Positions 7,901 through 15,186 of a stretch of DNA of 64,000 bases are shown here, one piece after another (within the stretch, counting starts at the first letter, position 1; each line of letters begins with the position of its first letter). Source of the DNA: an uncultured Bacteroidia bacterium (GTDB lineage Bacteria; Bacteroidota; Bacteroidia; Bacteroidales; F082); contig CADADR010000002.1 in NCBI GenBank assembly GCA_902786745.1, positions 310,001 through 374,000 of the forward strand. The letters are read 5' to 3'. The notes beneath the pieces are model-generated. The model made no database searches and had not been told where the DNA came from. It worked only from the letters and a program-made list of their open reading frames with translations. The position numbers were made by a program, and so were the translations under genes.

Positions 7901-10900
7901 TCACCTCCACCACTTCGGGCACCGACGAAGTGCTGCCTGCCAGCATCGTCAATGAAGAAGAGACCTACTATTGGGTGGTCGGCGTGACCGACAACGGCTA
8001 CACCTTTACAAACGCCGCTGGCGAGCTGATTGGTTATGGCGCTAGCGGTACTGATTTTGTCACAGGTGGTGAGAAGACAGAATGGAATATTGCCTACGAG
8101 ACCGCTGGTGAAAGCGCAATGGTGCCTGGTTACACTGGTTTCTATATCACCAATGCCACAACAACTGGCAGAGGCTTCGCCTTGAACAACAACCACAACT
8201 ACGGCGCATATGCTGTCTCCAACAATAACACCGCCAACTACAACTTCTACATTGACCTCTTCGTGAAGACCGAGGGCGTCGAGCCGCCTACACCTGTCGT
8301 GGCCACGCCCACCTTCACTCCTGCCGCGGGCACCTATTACGAGCCTCAGGAAGTGACCATCAGCTGTGCCACCGATGGTGCCACCATCTACTACAGCACC
8401 ACATCAGAGAATGGTCCTTGGGAGGAATATGAGGAAGCCATCACCGTCGACGAGACCATGACCCTCTGGGCCTATGCCGAGAAGGATGGCTATGATGACA
8501 GTAATGTCGCCGAAGCCGCCTACATCATCCAACTCGGCGTGGTCACCATCTTCAACCAAGACTGGGAAGGCGAAATGAACGGCTGGACCTTCGTCGATGT
8601 GGAAGGCGAAATGAATTGGACCGTTGCCTCCTACCAAGGCAACCACTACGCCTATGCCAACGGCTACAACCACGGCGCCAACGAAGACTGGTGCATCTCA
8701 CCCGCCTTCGACCTCAGCGCCTACAGCAACCCCGTGCTGACCTTCCGTACGGCCAAGAATTACAATGGTCCCGACCTCGAGGTGTTCTTCTCGAACAACT
8801 ACAACGGCACCAACCCGTCCGCAGCTACCTGGACGCCTTTGACCTGCGCCCTCTCAACGGGCAGCTGGACTTGGGTTGAATCGGGCGCCATCGACCTGAG
8901 CAGCTTCAGCGGCACCAACTGCTACATCGGCTTCAAATACACCTGCGAAGAAAGCAGCGCTGCCGGCTGGGAAGTCGACGACATCCTGCTCGTCGGCCAG
9001 ACCTCTGACCCTGTGGTCACCGTCACCCCGCTTGCCCTGACAGGCTTCACCTATATGGAAGGCAACGGCCCTTCGGATGAGCAGAGCTTCACCGTCAGCG
9101 GCCTCAACCTGAGCGGCAACGTCGTCATCGCCGAAGCCGCCGACTATGAGATCTCACTTGCCTCGGGCGACGACTTCGCCGCACAGAGCCCCATCACGCT
9201 GAGCCCCAGCAATGGCACCATCGAAGAAACCTCCGTCTACGTCCGTCTGAAAGCCGGTCTTGCCGTCGGTGAATACAACGAAGAAGACATCACCGTCACC
9301 TGCGCCGACGTCGACGACATCGAAGTCACCTGCAGCGGAAACGTCACTGCTCAGCCCGTGCCAGGCGACGATTACATCCGCATCAGCGATGTGGACGCCC
9401 TTGCCGCTGGCAACCGCGTCATCCTCGCCGCCCGCTACAACGAGACGGCCGACGCCTACCTCGCCATTGCCAACACCCTGACAAGCGGCAAGCTCACCAC
9501 CACTGAGTTCACCAGCGTAATGAACGGCACTGACGAAATCATCCCCGCCAGCATCCTTGGCGACGAAGACAGCTACTACTGGACGGTCGACGTCACCGCC
9601 GACGGTTACACCTTCACCAATGCCAACGGTGACATGATCGGTTATGGCAACAGCGGCACCAACCTCGTAATGAACGGTGAGAAGACCGCATGGACCATCG
9701 CCACCGGTGTCTCGGATCCCGAGAGCTTGGTACCTGAGTATTTCGGCTTCAACATCGTCAACGCCACAAACGACACCCGTGCTATGGCTTTGCGCGTCAC
9801 CGAAACGGAAAGCGTCGTGAAGGCATATGCCACCAGCAACATGACCAACGGCGAGTACAACTTCTTCCTCGACATCTTCATGCAAGGCGAAGGCGGCTCG
9901 TGCACCGTGGCAGCCCCGACCTTTACTCCTGCCGGCGGCACCTATTACGAGACCCAGGATGTCACCATCAGCTGCACCACTGCTGATGCAACCATCTATT
10001 ACAGCCTCGACTCCGAGAACGGTCCTTGGGAGGAATACGAGGAAGCCATCACCGTTGACGAGAGCATGACCCTCTGGGCCTACGCCGAAAAGGAAGGCTG
10101 CAACGACAGCCCCGTCGTCAGCGCAGAATATGTGATCCAAAACGACCTCGTCATCATCTTCAACCAAGACTGGGAAGACGACTGGAACGGCTGGACCGAA
10201 GTCTGCGTGGCAGGCGACTCGCTCTGGCGCATCACCTCCTACCAAGGCAACCACTACGCCTATGCCAACGGTTACAACCATCCTACCTCAGAGGATTGGC
10301 TCATCTCGCCTGCTTTCGATTTGGACAGCTATAGCGACGAGGTGCTGACCTTTAGAACGGCTAAGAACTATACTGGCGAAGACATCAAGGTGTACTTCTC
10401 CAACGACTACGATGGCACCAACCCGACCGCTGCCACATGGCAAGAGCTCGAATGCGAGCTTTCGACTGGCAGCTGGACTTGGACAGAATCGGGCGAAATT
10501 AGTCTTGATGAATTGAGCGGCTCGAACTGCTACATCGGTTTCAAGTACACCTGCACCGATGAAGAAGCCGCTGGTTGGGAAGTCGACGACATCATGCTCG
10601 TTTCGGGCAGCAACACCAACCCGACCCTGACGGCTACACCTAGTACTATTAATGGCCTCGACTATATGGTCGACAACGGTCCTTCGAGCTCGCAGAGCTA
10701 CACCCTCACAGGTGCTAACCTCGAAGGTCAAGGCAATATCACGGTGACTGCACCCGAAGGCTTTGAAATCTCATTGGATGACGAGGACTTTGGCGAAACG
10801 TTGTCCGTCCCGTTTGCCGACGGCGTCGTCACCAATCAGCCTGTGACCATCTACGTCCGCCTTATGGAAGGCCTTGAAGTGGGTCCCTACACTGGCACCA

Positions 10901-12027
10901 TCGACCACGAAGGCGGCAACGCCACTGAAGAAGTCAGTGTTGCCGGCACCGTCCACGGCGAGGACGAGCCTTTCATCTTGGCTTATATGCCTTACTACAT
11001 CCAAGGCAACAACGGCTCAAACAACAACCGTGTGCCTGTGGCCACTGCCACTTATATCTTCAACCTTGAGCCGAACACCACCTACCGTTACACCAACCAG
11101 TTCGTCGTCAGCGACGACGGTCCCGAGACCGCTGGCGCGGGTAACGTCATCTATGCCAACCTCGATGGTTTCTACCGCAGCACCAGCCCGAGCCTGGCCA
11201 CCGAGGGAGGCTATGGAGAGTTCACTACCGATGAAGAAGGCACCGGCTTCGCTTGGTTCATGAACGAGCCTACCGCCAACGCCCGCTTCACTCCTGGCAA
11301 TCAGGTCTACCTGCGCATCCGCCTCAACGACGGTCACGACGGCACCACTGTCGACCAGGTCTTCACCAGCGACGACTATGCCACCGTGCTCAACTTCGGC
11401 ACCGACAGAGACGAGTACACCGGCTCAGCCTTCTACGTCAAGAGCGACGAGAGCCCGATGAGCTTCGCCATGATGTATGCCACCGAAGACGATTTGCGTC
11501 CCGTTTACTCAACCAGCATTGAGACTACCGGCGTTGACTATGTCGGCATCAACCAGTATGCTGACTTCTACAAAGAGTTGGTGGCTGGTAAGGACGGTTG
11601 GTTTGGCGGCATCCTGCCCAACGTCAACGATGAAGGAATCAACTTCATTATGGTCTTCGACATGGATAACAATCTCGTTAGCGGATATTACACCACAGAA
11701 GGACAATGGTCTCCCAATGCCAACACTGTCAATCCCAATGTTGGTCTTGACGAGCCCATCTTCATCGACCTCACCGACGATGGCGTTGAAGAAGACATGA
11801 CGGCCAATGTAAAGATTTGGAGCGCCGACCATGAGTTTGTCATCGAAAACGGCGACAACGCCCACTATAGAATGACCGTGTACAACGTGCTCGGTCAGCC
11901 CATGATGATGAAACAGATCAACGCAGGCAGCACTGAGCGAATCAGCCACAGCCTCGCCAGCGGCGTCTACGTCATCAGTTTGCAAAACAACCGGAACACC
12001 GTTTCTGTAAAAGTTATTGTTAGGTAA
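4903..12027 (+). CDS. giant modular secreted protein with T9SS C-terminal sorting domain
   Basis: The protein has 2374 residues. After a signal peptide (cleavage near AFGQ), an N-terminal domain (20-175) resembles the later YVRISDLSSL-type modules. Then come: a chitobiase C-terminal/Ig-like repeat (about 181-262); an OB-fold-like ITIAEAKAL module (263-445); an Ig-like NGPS..F.ISG module (447-555); a second chitobiase-like repeat (559-641); a second OB-like module (641-826); a second NGPS module (829-941); a YVRIS module (953-1123); a third chitobiase-like repeat (1131-1209); a choice-of-anchor-J-like FNQDWEGEMNGW domain (1212-1366); and a third NGPS module. The last four-module set is then repeated (1488-2019), followed by a unique region and a T9SS type A tail (about 2299-2374, VYNVLGQ...LASGVYVISL). 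It is probably anchored at the cell surface. No catalytic motif was recognised, so an adhesive or glycan-binding role is a guess. It ends at a strong terminator. Confidence 0.88.
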   Translation: MKHKLTFLLTAFLLLVMNAITAFGQDNYVKVTSAPASWEGEYLLVYDFDATTAYSWTGVDAANCYVELTNSNGTITASNVVTITIEAMTDGYSIKVNGGTNDGKYIYGQSSSNTIKFGTSPSLNTLECESDGVKITSNTSVMRFNSANNNLRFRYFKSSSYSNQQPVQLYKKDDGGGQQQETVATPTFNPAEGTYYEPQSVSISCATDGATICYTTDGTEPNENSSQYSVPLTISETTTLKAKAFKSSYTASAVATATYTFPELITIAEAKALANNAYALVQGVVTFIDGKNVYVQDPTGGIDLYLNANASGVALGDEVKAYGKKTVFNGLIELTGINQNSSAFSILSSGNELPLAVKTIAEILAGGADALQCTRVKVEAATIGAINTSGNTPLTQGESSTNIYKVPALTGIEEGNVVDVIGVIGYYNAPQLRVALASDVVLHVELNPEITVSVTELTDFRYMVGNGPSASKNFTISGTDLADDVTLTAPTNYELTLSPDNGYFDSDEVSPVSGTLAEITIYVRLKAGLEVGNYSGNVTITSGDITKTIALSGTVDALPVAAAPTFSPVAGTYMSEQSVTISCETANAAIYYTLDGSDPTENSTLYSAPITVSETTTIKAIAIASGYDNSTIAEATYTINEVITIAEARALENNAYACVEGTVIFIDGRNIYIQDETAGIDLYLNANTVPSALAIGNNVRAYGKHAVYNGLVELSGINGGNANAFAILSSGNELPLAIQTIEAINSDYSGDNLLQATRVKIENATIGAINTSGTTVISQDGNDLNIYRIPTVEGMMEGDLVTVTGIISCYNAPQLRVVSADDIEFTHRPVLSVNPSTLTGFTYEFEDGGPSEIQYFEVSGDYLTHNVSVYPSESFEVSTQPVNMFRPENPAMIFIPGSGHFYDIKIYIRLKAGLEVGTYNEQIAIASEEADTIYVSVTGIVTGDAPTPPTPTEGEYVRISDLSSLTDGAYVIVAARFDENASDYYAMTAASSGKPTGVLFTSTTSGTDEVLPASIVNEEETYYWVVGVTDNGYTFTNAAGELIGYGASGTDFVTGGEKTEWNIAYETAGESAMVPGYTGFYITNATTTGRGFALNNNHNYGAYAVSNNNTANYNFYIDLFVKTEGVEPPTPVVATPTFTPAAGTYYEPQEVTISCATDGATIYYSTTSENGPWEEYEEAITVDETMTLWAYAEKDGYDDSNVAEAAYIIQLGVVTIFNQDWEGEMNGWTFVDVEGEMNWTVASYQGNHYAYANGYNHGANEDWCISPAFDLSAYSNPVLTFRTAKNYNGPDLEVFFSNNYNGTNPSAATWTPLTCALSTGSWTWVESGAIDLSSFSGTNCYIGFKYTCEESSAAGWEVDDILLVGQTSDPVVTVTPLALTGFTYMEGNGPSDEQSFTVSGLNLSGNVVIAEAADYEISLASGDDFAAQSPITLSPSNGTIEETSVYVRLKAGLAVGEYNEEDITVTCADVDDIEVTCSGNVTAQPVPGDDYIRISDVDALAAGNRVILAARYNETADAYLAIANTLTSGKLTTTEFTSVMNGTDEIIPASILGDEDSYYWTVDVTADGYTFTNANGDMIGYGNSGTNLVMNGEKTAWTIATGVSDPESLVPEYFGFNIVNATNDTRAMALRVTETESVVKAYATSNMTNGEYNFFLDIFMQGEGGSCTVAAPTFTPAGGTYYETQDVTISCTTADATIYYSLDSENGPWEEYEEAITVDESMTLWAYAEKEGCNDSPVVSAEYVIQNDLVIIFNQDWEDDWNGWTEVCVAGDSLWRITSYQGNHYAYANGYNHPTSEDWLISPAFDLDSYSDEVLTFRTAKNYTGEDIKVYFSNDYDGTNPTAATWQELECELSTGSWTWTESGEISLDELSGSNCYIGFKYTCTDEEAAGWEVDDIMLVSGSNTNPTLTATPSTINGLDYMVDNGPSSSQSYTLTGANLEGQGNITVTAPEGFEISLDDEDFGETLSVPFADGVVTNQPVTIYVRLMEGLEVGPYTGTIDHEGGNATEEVSVAGTVHGEDEPFILAYMPYYIQGNNGSNNNRVPVATATYIFNLEPNTTYRYTNQFVVSDDGPETAGAGNVIYANLDGFYRSTSPSLATEGGYGEFTTDEEGTGFAWFMNEPTANARFTPGNQVYLRIRLNDGHDGTTVDQVFTSDDYATVLNFGTDRDEYTGSAFYVKSDESPMSFAMMYATEDDLRPVYSTSIETTGVDYVGINQYADFYKELVAGKDGWFGGILPNVNDEGINFIMVFDMDNNLVSGYYTTEGQWSPNANTVNPNVGLDEPIFIDLTDDGVEEDMTANVKIWSADHEFVIENGDNAHYRMTVYNVLGQPMMMKQINAGSTERISHSLASGVYVISLQNNRNTVSVKVIVR
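8409..10610 (+). repeat. long intragenic direct duplication in the giant T9SS gene
   Basis: The segment from about 8296 to 9000 (chitobiase-like plus anchor-J-like modules) is duplicated at about 9904-10610, roughly 1.6 kb downstream. Identity at DNA level is high in patches. For example, the stretch encoding SYQGNHYAYANGYNH is identical over about 35 bases (near 8628-8662 and 10235-10270), and the stretch encoding ENGPWEEYEEAITVDE differs mainly at third positions. This indicates recent internal duplication or ongoing homogenisation. Confidence 0.8.
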
Positions 12028-12056
12028 GTAATTTTTCCTCCCTTCGGGGAAACAAA

Positions 12057-12087
12057 AAGTCCGGGAGCTTGCTCTCGGACTTTTTTG
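12057..12087 (+). terminator. intrinsic terminator between convergent genes
   Basis: AAGTCCGGGAGC (12057-12068) pairs with GCTCTCGGACTT (12071-12082), with one G-U pair, followed by a T run. A-rich sequence on the left flank may make it work in both directions. Confidence 0.88.
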
Positions 12088-12126
12088 TTTCATTGCCTTA
12101 GTCATCAACAAGGCATTTGCACCTAC

Positions 12127-13668
12127 TTAATAAAGTTGCTCCTTATTAATCACATACAACGACTTGTCTTTGATGCTATAAATCTGTGACTCGGTGCAAA
12201 ACACATCGGGGAAATTGAGTGTCGCCACCTCCCTATCTTCACCGTCCACAACGACCGTTTCCTTACCGTGGGCATAAAAACGTAAATCGCCATAGTTACC
12301 ATTATAGACAAACAAATCATTAAAACTGATAAAGTCCGTGCCCTTCAAATCGCCATCAAGGTGGAGTACCCCATTGTCGCAAACCACATAAACGCCAACC
12401 GTATCCATCTCAACCAAGTGGACAAATTTGTTGTCTTTCTTGACACAAACATCGAAGTCAACAAAGGCATTCATACTGCCCGAAGACTGAATCACCACTG
12501 GCGGCACTTCCTTTCTGCTTACAAGCGCACCAGTATTGGCCTGATATTTCTCCACCGACTGGTGACCTTTCCTATCAGCAAATAGCAAGAACAAGGCATC
12601 ATCATCCCTAAACTCCACGTCCTTGATAAAATCCGCATATTTCTTACGTTCGTGCAAATACACATTCTTTCCCGTTTTCTTGTCATACGCTGCCAAAAAA
12701 GGTTTACCCCATTTGCCCAAATACGTATAATAGAAAGAGTATGAGTGAGGTGCAAACCCCATATTGACCATAAGCAAATAATCTTTCGTTGCAAACAGCC
12801 TTGAGAAACTGGTCTTTTGTTCCGGCAACCTCGCATGCCACAGTTCCTTACCGTTACGATCGGTTTTTATAAGCCTTTTAATGCCAGCGATATAGATATC
12901 GGAGCCATCAACAAACGGATTAGAGCAAACCCTAACCGAAGAAACCAAACTATATATGCCATAGTTTTCGTTCGACATCTCTTGCATATTCGTTTCCAAG
13001 CGCCAGCCCTCGCCGTTGTTGACATCCACTGAATACAAGCCGTTGCCAACAAAGAGCATCGTCGAGTCATCCAGTTTCGTTGCCATCTCAAACTCCTGAG
13101 CCGATTTGACGTCACGCTCCCAAACATGCGACTTAGATTTCAAATCGATTCTACACAGATTTCGCCTACTGCCCAAGCCCTTCATACCAGTCATACAAAT
13201 CATCCAACCTTCTTCTGTATTGAAATACACTGGCCACATGCCAGTCCCTATTTTAAACTGTTCTTCGCCCGTCTCAGCTTCAACCAAAAAGAAGTCGTTT
13301 TCTTTGACTTTGAAGACCATAGGGCCTCTCTTGATGTAAAGCTCTTCATTCCTATAGTATTTCTTCCTCCATTTCAACTCATTATGCTCAAGGTCGAAAA
13401 ACACCGCATGACAGATGCCTGAATCGACAATCTTTTCATCTTTTTCAACTTCATCTTTCAAAGTGAGCAGTACCGTATTCGTAACCGAATCGAAATCGGC
13501 GCGTTGGATTGTGACGTCAAAAGTCTCTTTAAAGGCAATGACTTCCCTTTGGTTCAACAAATTACGCCCAACAGGCTCATAATTAGACATTTCCTGGATA
13601 TGCACTTGCGCACGAAGTGAGAGTATGAAGGCGAATACCGCCAGCACAGTGATTGCAAAGCGTTTCAT
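12127..13668 (-). CDS. secreted beta-propeller-like protein of unknown function
   Basis: The protein has 513 residues, with a signal peptide ending at LRAQ. The rest contains recurrent short blocks in which a hydrophobic strand is followed by a turn and a Lys/Trp-rich strand (ELKWRKKYY, SHVWERDV, KELWHARLP, TGKNVYLHERKK). These resemble the blades of PQQ-like or quinoprotein beta-propellers, but I cannot count a regular blade number or see a known catalytic motif. There is no T9SS tail. The gene lies 2 bp downstream of the DUF58 gene, so the two are probably co-transcribed. Its base composition is more AT-rich than its neighbours. Confidence 0.72.
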   Translation of the reverse strand: MKRFAITVLAVFAFILSLRAQVHIQEMSNYEPVGRNLLNQREVIAFKETFDVTIQRADFDSVTNTVLLTLKDEVEKDEKIVDSGICHAVFFDLEHNELKWRKKYYRNEELYIKRGPMVFKVKENDFFLVEAETGEEQFKIGTGMWPVYFNTEEGWMICMTGMKGLGSRRNLCRIDLKSKSHVWERDVKSAQEFEMATKLDDSTMLFVGNGLYSVDVNNGEGWRLETNMQEMSNENYGIYSLVSSVRVCSNPFVDGSDIYIAGIKRLIKTDRNGKELWHARLPEQKTSFSRLFATKDYLLMVNMGFAPHSYSFYYTYLGKWGKPFLAAYDKKTGKNVYLHERKKYADFIKDVEFRDDDALFLLFADRKGHQSVEKYQANTGALVSRKEVPPVVIQSSGSMNAFVDFDVCVKKDNKFVHLVEMDTVGVYVVCDNGVLHLDGDLKGTDFISFNDLFVYNGNYGDLRFYAHGKETVVVDGEDREVATLNFPDVFCTESQIYSIKDKSLYVINKEQLY

Positions 13669-13670
13669 GA

Positions 13671-14606
13671 TTAATGCAGTTTTGTTCTTTTGATTAAATA
13701 GCTCGTCAAGACCTGGTTGTAGTCCTTATTAATATCTGCCTCAACGTAGTCGATTTGGTACTGGTAGCAATGGCGCAGCAGAGCTTCCTTGCGCTCGGTC
13801 ATGATCTTCTTGTATGCCTCTTGAACCTCCACTGGATTGAGTTTCAGCACGTCGCCCGACTCCAAATCGACGAAACGGTACGGGCGGTTCTCGAAGTCCA
13901 GATTCTGCTCCAAGTTGCTGTCGAAAACATGGAACAGGATCACTTCGTGTTTGTTGTATTTCAAATGCTCCAATGCCTCAAACATCGGCTTGTAGTCGTC
14001 GAGGCCGTCTAGCATGTCGGTGAAGATGACCACAAGGCTGCGGCGGTGCGTCATCTCAGCAATCTGGTGCAGGCACTGCGGTGTCGAAGTCGTCTTGCGG
14101 TTATTTTTGTCGTAGGTATCAATCAGTTTCTCCAGCTCGGTATAGATCAATTTATTATGCACATTGGACGACTTGGCGGGTTCGTGAAATGCAATTGTCT
14201 CGTCAAACAAGTCAAGACCCACGGCATCGCGTTGGCGGCGCATCAGCTCCATGAGTGAGGCGGCGGCATAGATGGAGAAAAAGAGTTTGTTGGGATGCTC
14301 GAAGTCGACCTTCTGCCTCACGGGGAAGCACATGCTCGAGCTTTGGTCGATGACCAGTTGGCAGCGCAGGTTGGTCTCCTCTTCGTAGCGTTTCACGAAG
14401 AGCTTCTCCGTGCGGCCATAGAGTTTCCAGTCGATATGGCGGATGGGCTCACCCGTGTTATAAAGGCGATGTTCGGCGAACTCAACAGAAAAACCGTGGA
14501 AGGGACTTTTGTGTAAACCCGTGATGAATCCCTCCACGATTTGACGTGCCAAGAACTCCAAGCTGCCGAATTGCGTCAGCCGGTTCCTATCGATTGAAAA
14601 GTCCAA
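13671..14606 (-). CDS. DUF58 domain-containing protein
   Basis: The conserved DUF58 core is clear: the signature GEPIRHIDWKLYGRTEKLFVKRYEEE, quoted here only through the key residues RHIDWK and FVKRYEEE, is followed by a von Willebrand-like fold with the MIDAS-type motif DQSSSM and a later TDMLDGLDD. Family members usually accompany MoxR ATPases in the assembly of envelope or enzyme complexes, but no moxR is adjacent here. The longest frame starts with ATG at 14681, but its first 25 residues read through the palindromic repeat at 14657-14755 and a noncoding-looking AT-rich stretch. The TTG at 14606 gives a start (DFSIDRNRLTQFGSLEFLARQ) that fits the family better, and I use it. The 14681 start cannot be excluded. 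Confidence 0.88.
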   Translation of the reverse strand: MDFSIDRNRLTQFGSLEFLARQIVEGFITGLHKSPFHGFSVEFAEHRLYNTGEPIRHIDWKLYGRTEKLFVKRYEEETNLRCQLVIDQSSSMCFPVRQKVDFEHPNKLFFSIYAAASLMELMRRQRDAVGLDLFDETIAFHEPAKSSNVHNKLIYTELEKLIDTYDKNNRKTTSTPQCLHQIAEMTHRRSLVVIFTDMLDGLDDYKPMFEALEHLKYNKHEVILFHVFDSNLEQNLDFENRPYRFVDLESGDVLKLNPVEVQEAYKKIMTERKEALLRHCYQYQIDYVEADINKDYNQVLTSYLIKRTKLH

Positions 14607-14656
14607 GATCGTTGAATTGTTAGTTGACAATCGGCCGAGAACCACTACATTAAACT

Positions 14657-14755
14657 TTTTACCGTCATGGCGGAGAACCATCCGCCATCTCCTATGCGCG
14701 AAGAGAGTCTTTCACGCTAAGGAGATTGCGGGTCAAGCCCGCAATGACGGTAAAA
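14657..14755. repeat. composite palindromic intergenic repeat
   Basis: A 12-bp perfect inverted repeat, TTTTACCGTCAT (14657-14668) with ATGACGGTAAAA (14744-14755), encloses two hairpins: ATGGCGGA/TCCGCCAT (14667-14674/14681-14688) and ATTGCGGG/CCCGCAAT (14725-14732/14738-14745). The CCCGCAATGACGG type of sequence recurs in many bacterial intergenic regions. It looks like a REP- or BIME-like element and may act as a terminator for trxA transcription. Confidence 0.75.
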
Positions 14756-14783
14756 GGTAGTAGTATTGTGTTCCCCGTTTTTA

Positions 14784-15104
14784 TTAGAACAATTTCTCCA
14801 GCTTCTCCACGAACACCTTCTTGGGGGCGGCGCCGACGTTCTTGTCGACAGGTTGTCCACCCTTGAAGAAAAGGACGGTGGGGATGTTCATGATGCCGAA
14901 CTTGGCGGCGGTGCCGGGGCATTCCTCGACGTCGCACTTCACGGCAACCACTTTGCCTTCATATTCTTCCGAGAGTTCCTCGATGATGGGTTCCACCTTC
15001 TTGCAGGGGCCACACCAAGTGGCGCCAAAGTCCACCATCACGGGAAGTTCTGATTTCAGGACGACCTCTTCAAAACGGTCGTCAGTCATTTGAATTACTG
15101 CCAT
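14784..15104 (-). CDS. trxA: thioredoxin
   Basis: This cytoplasmic disulfide reductant has 106 residues, the usual thioredoxin length. The active site is WCGPC at about residues 30-34, and the cis-proline loop IPTVLFF is near residue 75. It has no signal peptide. It has its own promoter (15157-15186), so it need not depend on dnaE transcription upstream on the same strand. The thioredoxin class is certain; Bacteroidetes often carry several paralogues, so this may not be the only trxA. Confidence 0.95.
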   Translation of the reverse strand: MAVIQMTDDRFEEVVLKSELPVMVDFGATWCGPCKKVEPIIEELSEEYEGKVVAVKCDVEECPGTAAKFGIMNIPTVLFFKGGQPVDKNVGAAPKKVFVEKLEKLF

Positions 15105-15156
15105 TGTTTTAATCAGTTTAGTTTATAGATTTGTTACTATTCTTTTTTTCGGTCTG

Positions 15157-15186
15157 CAAAGATACAAATATTCTTTTTTATCGCAA
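15157..15186 (-). promoter_or_regulatory. Bacteroidetes promoter for trxA
   Basis: On the minus strand a TTG (15186-15184) is followed after 19 bp by TATCTTTG (15164-15157). The -33 element lies within the last codons of dnaE. Confidence 0.72.

Noticed and set aside
9154..10281. 375-codon minus-strand frame inside the giant T9SS gene
   Set aside because: It is an antisense shadow of strongly biased GC-rich codons; the plus-strand reading has clear domains.
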